In this document: positions 23,599 to 32,247 of the stretch, one piece after another
Numbering within the stretch: the stretch's first letter is position 1
Layout of the letters: the number at the start of each line of letters is the position of its first letter
Origin: a virus
Virus record (IMG/VR): IMGVR_UViG_3300010885_027343
Span: 1 to 52,432 of that record
Strand: one strand, 5' to 3'
DNA length: 52,432 nt
Position numbers and translations under genes: made by a program
The notes under the pieces: generated by a model
Databases searched by the model: none
Seen by the model: only the letters and a program-made list of their open reading frames with translations
What the model was told of the DNA's origin: nothing

Positions 23599-23625
23599 CA
23601 TATTCTTAACCTATAGGAGTCGCAG

Positions 23626-23886
23626 ATGACATCAAGAATGTTTAGTTCTGAGCAAAAAGCAAAACTTACACAAATTATCAACGAAGGGATGGCAGTCATG
23701 CAAGAAGTCGAAGATCTCAATGCAGGATTAGCCGATACTGTCAAAGCCATTGCAGAAGAAATGGAAATTAAACCAGCTATCCTTAAGAAAGCCATTCGCA
23801 TTGCACACAAAGCCAGACTCGGTGACGAAAATGCCGATCATGAGGAGCTTAACACTATTCTTGAAACAGTAGGCAAAACTCTTTGA
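23626..23886 (+). CDS. dsbA: DsbA-like double-stranded DNA-binding protein
   Basis: An 86-residue helical protein. The second half (LNAGLADTVKAIAEEMEIKP, then ILKKAIRIAHKARLGDENADHEELNTILETV) aligns in pattern with T4 DsbA (89 residues), which binds double-stranded DNA and assists late transcription. TAGGAG precedes the ATG. Presence together with a gp45-like clamp and late promoter motifs supports a T4-type late transcription system. It overlaps the next gene by 4 nt. Confidence 0.7.
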   Translation: MTSRMFSSEQKAKLTQIINEGMAVMQEVEDLNAGLADTVKAIAEEMEIKPAILKKAIRIAHKARLGDENADHEELNTILETVGKTL

Positions 23887-24173
23887 ACGAGTTATTGCAT
23901 AAAACTTTTGCCTGGATACAAGAGGATTGGCGTAGCCACAAATTAAGATTTTTTGTTGAAATATTAGGCTGGGCATGTAGTATTGGGTGTGCGCTTACGT
24001 TTGCGCTCACTGTGCCCAATCCTCCTTTATTTGTGTTATATCCAATTTGGATCATTGGGTGTTTACTATACACATGGGCTTCATGGAGTCGACGTAGTTT
24101 TGGTATGTTACTTAATTACCTGTTATTAACAACTATAGACTCAATTGGTCTTGCAAGATTACTACTTAACTAG
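23883..24173 (+). CDS. Small membrane protein, TTG start
   Basis: A 96-residue protein (MNELLHKTFAWIQEDW...) with three hydrophobic segments (about 22-43, 48-66 and 72-95). The start is a TTG overlapping the dsbA stop. No function is recognised; the C-terminal WASWSRRSFGMLLNY stretch is typical of small phage membrane proteins near replication genes. Its 3' end carries the DNA polymerase promoter. Confidence 0.55.
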   Translation: MNELLHKTFAWIQEDWRSHKLRFFVEILGWACSIGCALTFALTVPNPPLFVLYPIWIIGCLLYTWASWSRRSFGMLLNYLLLTTIDSIGLARLLLN

Positions 24174-24179
24174 TATAAT
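24151..24179 (+). promoter_or_regulatory. Sigma70-like promoter of the DNA polymerase (predicted leaderless)
   Basis: TTGCAA (24151-24156), a 17-bp spacer and a perfect TATAAT (24174-24179). The polymerase ATG begins at 24185, 5 nt after the -10 box. Transcription should start at or next to the ATG. There is no Shine-Dalgarno. Confidence 0.7.
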
Positions 24180-24184
24180 AAACT

Positions 24185-26845
24185 ATGAGTTACATTGACG
24201 CCTTGTACGACAGAAATGCAGACCGTATCCACATTGTGGAACGAGTCAACGATGAACGAGTATATCGAGAATATCCAGCCAATCACATATTTTACTACGA
24301 TGACCCACGTGGGAAGTATCGCACCGTATACGGAACTCCAGTAAGTAGATTCTCTAGTCGTTCAAATAAAGAATATCAAAAAGAGTTACGCATTAACAGT
24401 AACAAACGTCTTTGGGAATCGGATATCAATCCTGTATTCCGTTGCCTTGAAGAAAACTATTCTGGAACAACCTCTCCAAAACTACACACGGCATTCTTTG
24501 ACATTGAGGTTGACTTTGATCCAGTAAAAGGATTTAGTAAGCCCGAAGATCCGTTTAATCCAATTACTGCTATTTCCATTTATATGGATTGGTTGGACAA
24601 AATGGTTACATTGGTTATTCCGCCAAAGAGCTATAGTTGGGAGACTGCACAAGAAATTTGCAATCAATTTGATAACTGTTTCTTATTTGAACGTGAACAA
24701 GATCTACTTAGTACATTCTTGGATCTCATTGACGATGCAGATATACTAAGTGGCTGGAACTCAGAAGGCTTTGATATTCCGTACATGACCATGCGTATTA
24801 CTCGTGTGTTGAGCAAAGATGATACACGTAGATTCTGTTTGTGGGGGCAACTACCCAAGCAACGTACATTCGAACGCTTTGGTGCAGAGAACTTGACCTT
24901 TGACTTGATTGGTCGTGTGCATATGGACTATATGCAACTGTATCGTAAGTACACATATGAAGAACGTCACAGTTATTCACTTGACGCCATTGGTGAATAT
25001 GAACTAGACGAGCGTAAAACACAATACGAAGGTACACTGGATCAACTGTACAACAAAGACTTTCCCGAGTTTATCAAGTATAATCGACAAGATACTATGC
25101 TTGTTGCCAAACTAGATAAGAAATTACGATTCCTAGATCTAGCCAATGAACTTGCACATGATAATACTGTGCTACTGCCCACTACTATGGGTGCAGTGGC
25201 AGTTACCGAGCAGGCAATTATTAATGAAGCACATCAACGTGGTATGGTAGTACCTAACAGGAAAGGTAGAGATGATCAAGGTGACACGCAAGCGGCAGGT
25301 GCCTATGTTGCTTTTCCCAAAAGGGGCATGCACGACTGGATCGGAGCCATTGACATCAACTCGCTCTATCCCTCGGCTATTAGAGCCCTTAACATGGCGC
25401 AAGAAAGTATTGTTGGGCAACTCCGACCAATAATGACAGACAAATATATTCAAGATAAAATGACTGCAGGCAGCAGTTTTGCTGATGCCTGGGAAAACAT
25501 GTTTGGTAGTCTTGAGTATACTGCGGTAATGGCAGGAGAGCCAGGAACTGAAATTACCGTTGACTGGGAAGCCGGCGGATCGGATGTAATGAGTGCTGCT
25601 GATATATGGAGATTAATCTTTGACTCAAATAAACCTTGGATGCTTAGTGCAAACGGCACAATCTTTAGCTACGAACAAAAAGCCATTGTACCCGGATTAC
25701 TGGAACGATGGTACGCGGAACGAAAAGAGCTCCAGGCAAAGAAAAAGGAATCCACAACCGACGAAGACAAAGCCTTCTGGGACAAACGACAACTTGTCAA
25801 GAAGATTAACCTTAACAGTCTCTACGGAGCAATCCTTAATCCTGGATGTAGATTTTTCGACAAAAGGATTGGTCAAAGCACTACTCTCACTGGACGAATC
25901 ATTGCTAGGCACATGGATGCATATATCAATGAGTGCATCATGGGGGAATACGACCATGTGGGCGAAAGCATCATCTATGGAGACACTGACTCATGTTATT
26001 TTACAGCTTGGCCGGCTATCCGAAGTGAAGTTGAATCAGGACGAATGGAATGGAATAAAGAAATTTGTGCCCAACTGTACGACACCATTGCGGAACAAGT
26101 TAACGACAGCTTCCCAGCATTTATGGAACGAGCTTGCCATGTGCCGAGGTCTATGGGTGGACTCATTAAAGGTGGTCGCGAACTCGTGGCCTCCAAAGGG
26201 CTCTTTATTAAAAAGAAGCGATATGCAGTCCTCATATATGATCTCGAAGGAGTCAGGCTTGACAGTCATGGCAAGCCCGGCAAGGTCAAGGCTATGGGTC
26301 TTGACCTAAAGCGTTCAGACACGCCCAAGGTTGTGCAAGACTTCTTGAGTGAACTGTTAACTGCTGTGCTAACTGGTGCAGCACGGGAAGAAATATACGA
26401 TCGTGTTCGTGAATTTAAAATAGCATTCCAAGACCGACCTGCATGGGAAAAAGGTACACCTAAACGTGTAAACAACTTGACCAAGTATGGCAAAGAAGAA
26501 GAACGTCTAGGCCGTGCTAACATGCCCGGACATGTTCGTGCTGCTCTTAACTGGAACAATCTACGTCGTATGCATGGCGATCAATACAGCTTGGCCATTG
26601 TTGATGGTATGAAAACCATTGTTTGTAAATTAAAAGATAATCCGTTAGGATATACTAGTGTTGGTTATCCCACAGATGAAACTCATATTCCGCAATGGTT
26701 TAAGGATTTACCTTTTGATGATGGACTCATGGAAGCCACTATTGTAAATCAGAAGGTAGAAAATCTATTAGGTGTACTAGAGTGGGATATTCCCAATCAT
26801 ACTGATATCAAAACAACATTTGATAGCTTGTTTAGTTTTGAGTAA
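24185..26845 (+). CDS. 43: Family B DNA polymerase (T4 gp43-like)
   Basis: An 886-residue replicative polymerase, near T4 gp43 (898). The 3'-5' exonuclease has FFDIEVDF (about 104), WNSEGFDIPY (about 191) and YNRQDTML (about 298). The polymerase domain has motif A DINSLYPSAI (about 389), motif B KKINLNSLYGA (about 538) and motif C IYGDTDSCYF (about 597), all catalytic acids intact. It copies phage DNA, tethered by the clamp encoded at 27868. Codon use changes sharply between about 25290 and 26300, around motifs A to C. No intein or intron is seen. Confidence 0.97.
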   Translation: MSYIDALYDRNADRIHIVERVNDERVYREYPANHIFYYDDPRGKYRTVYGTPVSRFSSRSNKEYQKELRINSNKRLWESDINPVFRCLEENYSGTTSPKLHTAFFDIEVDFDPVKGFSKPEDPFNPITAISIYMDWLDKMVTLVIPPKSYSWETAQEICNQFDNCFLFEREQDLLSTFLDLIDDADILSGWNSEGFDIPYMTMRITRVLSKDDTRRFCLWGQLPKQRTFERFGAENLTFDLIGRVHMDYMQLYRKYTYEERHSYSLDAIGEYELDERKTQYEGTLDQLYNKDFPEFIKYNRQDTMLVAKLDKKLRFLDLANELAHDNTVLLPTTMGAVAVTEQAIINEAHQRGMVVPNRKGRDDQGDTQAAGAYVAFPKRGMHDWIGAIDINSLYPSAIRALNMAQESIVGQLRPIMTDKYIQDKMTAGSSFADAWENMFGSLEYTAVMAGEPGTEITVDWEAGGSDVMSAADIWRLIFDSNKPWMLSANGTIFSYEQKAIVPGLLERWYAERKELQAKKKESTTDEDKAFWDKRQLVKKINLNSLYGAILNPGCRFFDKRIGQSTTLTGRIIARHMDAYINECIMGEYDHVGESIIYGDTDSCYFTAWPAIRSEVESGRMEWNKEICAQLYDTIAEQVNDSFPAFMERACHVPRSMGGLIKGGRELVASKGLFIKKKRYAVLIYDLEGVRLDSHGKPGKVKAMGLDLKRSDTPKVVQDFLSELLTAVLTGAAREEIYDRVREFKIAFQDRPAWEKGTPKRVNNLTKYGKEEERLGRANMPGHVRAALNWNNLRRMHGDQYSLAIVDGMKTIVCKLKDNPLGYTSVGYPTDETHIPQWFKDLPFDDGLMEATIVNQKVENLLGVLEWDIPNHTDIKTTFDSLFSFE

Positions 26846-26851
26846 ATATGA

Positions 26852-27814
26852 ATGTATACAATTATTGATAATGTATGGCATAAATCAATGAAACTACATC
26901 AACTAGTAGGATTACGAAACGAATTGCAAGAATCAATTGAACTCTCTACGATTCTACAAGGTGTACAAAAAAATCAAGATACGTTAAATCACATTATTTT
27001 TCAAGCAGACGAAAAGTATGGGCAGAGAATTGCTGACTTGTCCAAAAAGCATGCTCGAGTGATTGAAGTAGTACAAGAAGATTTACAAGAAATTAAACAG
27101 TTAGTTGAAGAGTTAAATGCCGAGATATCTCATGAAACTGCTCGTTTCTTTCATGAAAATTATCAAACAGAATGCATGTTTACAGATCCAAGAGAGATAC
27201 GTAATCATAAATTGTTGGAAATGGCCGAAGGCAGCAGAGAAGTATTAGAATCAAGAGTAGGTCTATATTGTGACTGGAAATATGCCACGTTAGAAATAGG
27301 ATGCAGGGATGGCGAATGGACCAAAAAACTAATTGCTGCAGATCCATTGTACATTACTGATATCAACGAGGAGTTTCTTATAAGCACTGTTAATCAGTTT
27401 ACCAAGGAATATCAAGCACGACTCCGAAAGTATTTGGTTAAAGATTATCAGATATCTAACTTACCTATAAACCAATTTGGATTTATTTTTAGTTACAATT
27501 TTTTTAATTATCTAAGCCTAGACAGTATTAAACAATTGTTAATTCAAGCCAACCAATGGTTAAAACCTGGTGGCGTAATGATGTTTACTTATAACAATGC
27601 CGACATGAGTGCCAGTGCTGGCATGTGTGAAGGTTACTTTATGACCTATGTTCCAAAAAGCATGTTGGCCCCAATGGTAGAAAGTCTAGGGTACGAAATA
27701 ATAAGTGCCCCGGACTATAATCCCTCGACTAGTTGGATTGAAATTAGGAAGCCCGGAATTTTAAAAACTGTCAAAGCTCACCAAGCATTAGGTGAAATAG
27801 TACACAGAGGTTAG
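26852..27814 (+). CDS. Coiled-coil SAM-dependent methyltransferase
   Basis: A 320-residue protein. Residues 15-105 form a long heptad-rich helix (coiled coil); from about 140 follows a class I methyltransferase domain with motif I TLEIGCRDGEW (about 146-156), an acidic motif II (YITDINEEF), FGFIFSYNFFNYL and WLKPGGVMMFTYNNAD (motif VI). The substrate is unknown; position between polymerase and clamp suggests DNA or nucleotide-related work, but no target-recognition domain is seen. It starts 6 nt after the polymerase stop without clear ribosome site. Confidence 0.75.
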   Translation: MYTIIDNVWHKSMKLHQLVGLRNELQESIELSTILQGVQKNQDTLNHIIFQADEKYGQRIADLSKKHARVIEVVQEDLQEIKQLVEELNAEISHETARFFHENYQTECMFTDPREIRNHKLLEMAEGSREVLESRVGLYCDWKYATLEIGCRDGEWTKKLIAADPLYITDINEEFLISTVNQFTKEYQARLRKYLVKDYQISNLPINQFGFIFSYNFFNYLSLDSIKQLLIQANQWLKPGGVMMFTYNNADMSASAGMCEGYFMTYVPKSMLAPMVESLGYEIISAPDYNPSTSWIEIRKPGILKTVKAHQALGEIVHRG

Positions 27815-27843
27815 TTGACTTTTCTAAATACAATAGTTACAAT
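27815..27843 (+). promoter_or_regulatory. Sigma70-like promoter of the sliding clamp gene
   Basis: TTGACT (27815-27820), a 17-bp spacer and TACAAT (27838-27843). A CTAAATA late-type motif (27824-27830) lies inside the spacer, so the clamp gene may be transcribed both early and late. The leader of about 18 nt contains TAGGAG before the ATG. Confidence 0.65.
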
Positions 27844-27867
27844 TACAAATATTCTTAGGAGAAATAA

Positions 27868-28599
27868 ATGCGAGATTACTTACTCGATATAGTATCACAC
27901 ACTCATAGTTTGGGTGTTATTGATTTAGTTAAAATTACCGGTACTGATTCGTTGACTCTTGTTAACGCAGTTGGCGAAGAACGTGTGGCTATTGTGGAAG
28001 CACAATTTCATAATCCTGTTCCAGAGTTTATGGGTACCTTTGGTATGCCTAATCTGGGCAAACTTAATACCATTCTTAATATTCCTGAGTACAAGGAAGA
28101 TGCCAAACTGTCTATTATCTCTAAAGACGTCGAAGGTGTCAAGACACCCGAAGGCATTCATTTTGAAAACAAAGAAGGAGATTTTAAAAATAGTTATCGA
28201 TTCATGAGTGCCAATGTAGTAAACAACACTTTGCAAACAGTTAAGTTTAAAGGTGTTAAATGGGGAGTAGAAATTGAACCCAGCGTGACTTCGATACAGA
28301 AACTTCGATTTCAAGCACAAGCCAATAGTGAAGAAACAAGTTTTATTGCCAAAGTTGAAAATGGTAATTTAGTATTCTATTTTGGTGATCATAGTAGTCA
28401 TGCTGGTAACTTTGTGTTTGCACACGATGTAGCAGGAACATTGACCAAAGCATGGCATTGGCCAATTGCTGCTGTAATTAGTATTTTGGCATTGCCTGGT
28501 GATAAAATGATTAGATTCAGTGACGAAGGTGCAGCTCAAATCACAGTGGATTCTGGATTAGCCGTTTATAATTATATCTTGCCAGCACAAACCAAGTGA
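27868..28599 (+). CDS. 45: Sliding clamp (T4 gp45-like)
   Basis: A 243-residue protein close in length to T4 gp45 (228). It has the two-domain beta/alpha layout of trimeric phage clamps, with FHNPVPEFMGTFGMPNLGKLNTIL in the first domain (shown in part) and DHSSHAGNFVFA plus a C-terminal VYNYILPAQTK. It encircles DNA, tethers the polymerase and, in T4, also activates late promoters. AGGAG lies 7 nt before the ATG. No clamp loader genes are in the window. Its stop overlaps the GTG start of the next gene. Confidence 0.85.
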   Translation: MRDYLLDIVSHTHSLGVIDLVKITGTDSLTLVNAVGEERVAIVEAQFHNPVPEFMGTFGMPNLGKLNTILNIPEYKEDAKLSIISKDVEGVKTPEGIHFENKEGDFKNSYRFMSANVVNNTLQTVKFKGVKWGVEIEPSVTSIQKLRFQAQANSEETSFIAKVENGNLVFYFGDHSSHAGNFVFAHDVAGTLTKAWHWPIAAVISILALPGDKMIRFSDEGAAQITVDSGLAVYNYILPAQTK

Positions 28600-29240
28600 T
28601 AGATTTTATAGAATATTATAAAACAAAGGGTCATGTGTTCGGCGAATGTATGAGTAAAGCCGACACTGACCTTATGTACGTTAATATTCCTAAAAATGCC
28701 AGTTCATGGACCAAACCTAATTTAAAAGATTGGGGATGGGAGAATTACAACTATCATACTGATAATTTGTATCATAAACATGCTATAATAGTTTTGCGTA
28801 ATCCAGTTGAACGTTGGTTAAGTGGCATTGCTGAATACATGTATCTGTACCATAGAAATTTAGATACAGCACATTTTTCAAATTGTTTTTTTGATTTAGT
28901 ATTTGATAGAATAGCATTTGACGATCACACCGAACAACAAGTATTATTCTTAGAAGGATTGAATCTTACTAACTGTACTTTCTTTTGGTGTGGATCTCAA
29001 TATAGAGAACTATTCAGTCATTTTTTAAATAATCGCGGAATGAGTAATAGATATTTCAATTACGATTATCAACATGTGACACAAGATGATCCTATCAGAA
29101 GTCAATTCAAACAAACTTTTAAACAGGTACTAGATAAAAATTCTAAATACACTACGAATTTGGATAATTTTTTTTCTAAAGACTACAAACTAATTAGATC
29201 TATTAATTTTTATGACAATCATTCAATCTTTTCAAATTAG
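28596..29240 (+). CDS. Sulfotransferase-like protein, paralogue 1 of 3
   Basis: A 214-residue protein with GTG start overlapping the clamp stop. It shows a 5'-phosphosulfate loop-like YVNIPKNASSW and a 3'-phosphate motif IVLRNPVERWLSG (the RxPxxRxxS pattern), both features of PAPS-dependent sulfotransferases. The C-terminus (KDYKLIRSINFYDN) matches the ends of the next two proteins. It therefore belongs to a tandem triplicate. The PAPS source and the acceptor are unknown; no PAPS-making gene is in the window. Confidence 0.65.
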   Translation: MIDFIEYYKTKGHVFGECMSKADTDLMYVNIPKNASSWTKPNLKDWGWENYNYHTDNLYHKHAIIVLRNPVERWLSGIAEYMYLYHRNLDTAHFSNCFFDLVFDRIAFDDHTEQQVLFLEGLNLTNCTFFWCGSQYRELFSHFLNNRGMSNRYFNYDYQHVTQDDPIRSQFKQTFKQVLDKNSKYTTNLDNFFSKDYKLIRSINFYDNHSIFSN

Positions 29241-29862
29241 AGGACTAATTGACCCAACAGAAAAATTTATATTCCTGGATGTATCAAAAAATGCCTCTAC
29301 AAAGATTCTAAATACTCTGCGTAATGCCGAATGGACCAATTTGCCTGTTATGGAACGAAAAGAAAAAAATAATTTTCTTAACGACAAAATACTTTTTTCT
29401 GTACTAAGGGAACCATATGAGAGATGGGTAAGCGGATTTACAACATATGCTAAGTTGCCAGGAGCCAGGGGAACTCTTAATCTCTCGTTGTATAGATTAT
29501 TAAACTCAGATCATTGGTACATTACTTTACAATCAATATTTGACTTTAGTGATAATTTTGAATTTGATATTCATACTCAATTACAATGCAATTGTTTTGA
29601 CAGTTATAATGATACAAATACAGATATTAACTTTTTTCTACTTAACGAAAATGTTTGGTCCAATTTGCAAAATTGGTGCGATACTGTTAATTTAGAAATA
29701 TTTTTTAACGATCGTTATGTAAATCAAACAGCCAAATCAAATTTAATATATAATCGAATAGTATCGTTTCTAGATACAAATCCTCGTTATAAAGAAAAAT
29801 TAATGACTTGGTTACAACCTGATTACGATTTTTTTAACTCAGTGAAATTTGTTGCCCAATGA
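29212..29862 (+). CDS. Sulfotransferase-like protein, paralogue 2 of 3
   Basis: A 216-residue protein: FLDVSKNASTKIL (phosphosulfate loop-like) and SVLREPYERWVSG (3'-phosphate motif). It aligns over its full length with the next protein: both start with a short strand, then GLIDPTEKF or SLIDPDQKF, and end LQPDYDFF or LQPDYDFI. This equal N-terminal length supports the ATG at 29212, although it overlaps the previous gene by 29 nt. Probable recent duplication with divergence. Acceptor unknown. Confidence 0.65.
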   Translation: MTIIQSFQIRGLIDPTEKFIFLDVSKNASTKILNTLRNAEWTNLPVMERKEKNNFLNDKILFSVLREPYERWVSGFTTYAKLPGARGTLNLSLYRLLNSDHWYITLQSIFDFSDNFEFDIHTQLQCNCFDSYNDTNTDINFFLLNENVWSNLQNWCDTVNLEIFFNDRYVNQTAKSNLIYNRIVSFLDTNPRYKEKLMTWLQPDYDFFNSVKFVAQ

Positions 29863-30503
29863 AATTAATAAAATACTGGTACGCGGACTCTCTAATAGAT
29901 CCAGATCAAAAATTTTGGTATCTTCCAATATATAAAAATGCCAGCACTAAGATTACCTCATGTTTAAAAAGAAAGAATTGGGATACACTAATTCGCACCA
30001 ATATAATCAACGAAGATAAGTTTGTTAATAAATCTGTGCAATTTGCAATACTTCGCGACCCATACGAGCGTTGGATCTCTACTTATGTTTCTTATATTAA
30101 AAATCCTATATTTGATCAATCTTCTTTGAATTCTCTGTTAGCATCAAAAAATAAAGATGATTTTGTTGAATTGCTATTTAATCGTGCACCTATTCAAGAA
30201 TTTGATATGTATACCAATTTACAATCTGTAGCACTTTTAGATCATCCAGACTTAAAAAAAATTAACTTTTTTTGGCTCAATGGTCAGACTGGATATCAAT
30301 TAAATAAATGGCTTCAGTCTCATAATGAAATAACATCATTGAATAACAGTATAGAAAACGGGATTGATAAAAAAGACCCACTATACCGAGAAGTAATTTC
30401 TTTTTTATTTAATTACAAGAATCATAAAATTAAAAACAAAATAATGGATTATTTACAACCAGACTACGATTTTATAAGCGGAATTAATTTTTATGCAAGA
30501 TAA
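29859..30503 (+). CDS. Sulfotransferase-like protein, paralogue 3 of 3
   Basis: A 214-residue protein: YLPIYKNASTKIT and AILRDPYERWIST give both cofactor-binding motifs, here with the classical RDP. It is the closest to paralogue 2. It overlaps paralogue 2 by 4 nt and the DpdA gene by 11 nt, so all three sulfotransferase-like genes are coupled between the clamp and DpdA. The AT content seems higher than in the neighbours, which would fit separate acquisition. Function as sulfotransferase is inferred from motifs only. Confidence 0.65.
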   Translation: MKLIKYWYADSLIDPDQKFWYLPIYKNASTKITSCLKRKNWDTLIRTNIINEDKFVNKSVQFAILRDPYERWISTYVSYIKNPIFDQSSLNSLLASKNKDDFVELLFNRAPIQEFDMYTNLQSVALLDHPDLKKINFFWLNGQTGYQLNKWLQSHNEITSLNNSIENGIDKKDPLYREVISFLFNYKNHKIKNKIMDYLQPDYDFISGINFYAR

Positions 30504-32040
30504 TTTAACAAGTAAACAAAATGATTACGCAGTATTCTTACCTGCTATCTCGGGCTTCTATGCAACTTTTATAGGAAAGCAGCGTGTTAACAACGACTAT
30601 GTTGACCCTGCACGTTTTCCTGTAGGACTAACTGACTTAGAGCAAATGAATTGGCTTAACAGTCAGCAATCTTGGTTTCCGTATCGCTGGAGTTTGTATT
30701 CAGGTGGTCATGCCAATTTGGATTTAACCAAAGACGATCCAAGCGAGGACATGGTTCGTAAACGCGAACCGGGTACATTCATGTTAGGTGACTCAGGTGG
30801 ATTCCAAATTGCCAAGGGTTTATGGGAAGGTGATTGGAAAGCCAACTCAGGTTGCCCCAAGGCTCAAGGTAAACGCGAAGCGGTACTTAAATGGCTGGAT
30901 GGCATTGCTGATTACGGCATGATTCTTGATATACCTACCTGGGTAACTAAAGATCCCAAGGCCAGCGCCGCCTGTCAAATCAAAACAGTTCCTGAAGCTA
31001 TTGCAGCAACAAAGTTTAACAATGAATACTTTATTGCAAACAGAAAAGGCAAAGACAACGGTGGTGCCAAGTTCTTAAATGTGTTACAAGGTTCTACACA
31101 CACCAATGCAGAATCTTGGTATCAAGAAATGAAAAAGTATTGCGATCCTGCACAGTATCCTGGCAAACACTTTGATGGGTGGGCAATGGGCGGACAGAAC
31201 ATGTGTGATGTACATTTAATCCTAAAGCGATTGATTGCATTACGTTACGACAATTTACTACAAGAAGGTGTTCATGATTGGATGCACTTCTTGGGTACTT
31301 CAAAACTAGAGTGGGCATTACTACTCACAGATATACAGAGATCAATACGCCGATATGTTAACCCTTCTTTTACTATTTCCTTTGACTGTGCTAGTCCTTT
31401 CCTTGCTACGGCGAATGGACAAGTCTACCACGAAATTGACCTTACCCCAGGACAAAAATGGTCCTATAGAATGAATCCCAGTGCCGACGATAAAAAATAT
31501 TCCACAGATACTCGCAGTTACAAAGACGGCACTATACAAGACGGTTTCTGGAAACATTTTGACGAAAGTCCGATTAGCCAACGTTTACAAATGAAAGATA
31601 TTTGTATATATAAACCCGGCGACCTAAATAAGAATGGCAAGGAAGGCAAGACTTCTTGGGATAGTTTCAGTTATGCATTGCTAATGGGGCATAACGTATG
31701 GACGCACATTGAATCAGTTCAACGTGCCAATCGTGAATATGATGCCGGCAACTATCCTGCTATGATGCAGTATAGTGGCCCCGGACAAGATAAGTTTAAA
31801 GATATCATTGATAGTATTTTTGCTGCGCCTGACAAACAAACAGCACTTGATATCGTTGAACATTATAGTAAGTATTGGATGGAAATTGTTGGCACTAGAG
31901 GCAACAAAGGTAAAAAAGCGTTGAATTCTGAAACAATGATGGATGTGCATTTTGAATTAGAAGGCAGTAGTGTTAAAGTAGAGAAGTCCAAGAAAGAAAA
32001 ACCCTTGGCAATTTTAAATCCAGATCTTTTTGAGGTATAA
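30493..32040 (+). CDS. dpdA: Phage DpdA-type 7-deazaguanine DNA transglycosylase
   Basis: A 515-residue member of the tRNA-guanine transglycosylase superfamily. It has MLGDSGGFQ with the base-binding aspartate D100, ILDIP (145-148), WAMGGQ (about 230-235, substrate loop) and SFDCASPFL with the nucleophile D298. The phage-type inserts and the absence of a tRNA-binding zinc site point to DpdA, which replaces guanine in DNA by a 7-deazaguanine. It fits with folE, queD and queE downstream. It starts 11 nt inside the last sulfotransferase-like gene. Confidence 0.85.
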   Translation: MQDNLTSKQNDYAVFLPAISGFYATFIGKQRVNNDYVDPARFPVGLTDLEQMNWLNSQQSWFPYRWSLYSGGHANLDLTKDDPSEDMVRKREPGTFMLGDSGGFQIAKGLWEGDWKANSGCPKAQGKREAVLKWLDGIADYGMILDIPTWVTKDPKASAACQIKTVPEAIAATKFNNEYFIANRKGKDNGGAKFLNVLQGSTHTNAESWYQEMKKYCDPAQYPGKHFDGWAMGGQNMCDVHLILKRLIALRYDNLLQEGVHDWMHFLGTSKLEWALLLTDIQRSIRRYVNPSFTISFDCASPFLATANGQVYHEIDLTPGQKWSYRMNPSADDKKYSTDTRSYKDGTIQDGFWKHFDESPISQRLQMKDICIYKPGDLNKNGKEGKTSWDSFSYALLMGHNVWTHIESVQRANREYDAGNYPAMMQYSGPGQDKFKDIIDSIFAAPDKQTALDIVEHYSKYWMEIVGTRGNKGKKALNSETMMDVHFELEGSSVKVEKSKKEKPLAILNPDLFEV

Positions 32041-32247
32041 ATGTACAAAGCTAAAATTAAACAACTTGAAGAATCTCATCGTGTGTTAAACAAACAGATA
32101 GACGACATGGAACGTAATCATCCTCATGTTGAAGTTGATCGACTTGCTGAAATGAAAAAGAAAAAACTACTTGTTAAAGACGAAATCAGCCGTCTTAATA
32201 AGTTACAATGGGATCACGATCATGAAACGGTACACGGCGATGAATAG
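32041..32247 (+). CDS. Small coiled-coil protein, YdcH/DUF465-like
   Basis: A 68-residue charged protein: IKQLEESHRVLNKQIDDME, then LAEMKKKKLLVKDEISRL. This two-helix pattern is that of the DUF465/YdcH family, whose function is unknown. It begins directly after the DpdA stop. The last bases overlap the start of the next gene by 8 nt. Confidence 0.6.
   Translation: MYKAKIKQLEESHRVLNKQIDDMERNHPHVEVDRLAEMKKKKLLVKDEISRLNKLQWDHDHETVHGDE

Noticed and set aside
25620-26309. Forward open frame of 229 codons inside the DNA polymerase gene
   Set aside because: It overlaps the polymerase motifs B and C in another frame. It exists because codon use changes in that tract; it has no ribosome site and no sensible protein.
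26843-26851. TAAATAT as a late promoter for the methyltransferase at 26852
   Set aside because: A start about 6 nt downstream would fall after the ATG, so it could not express the complete gene.
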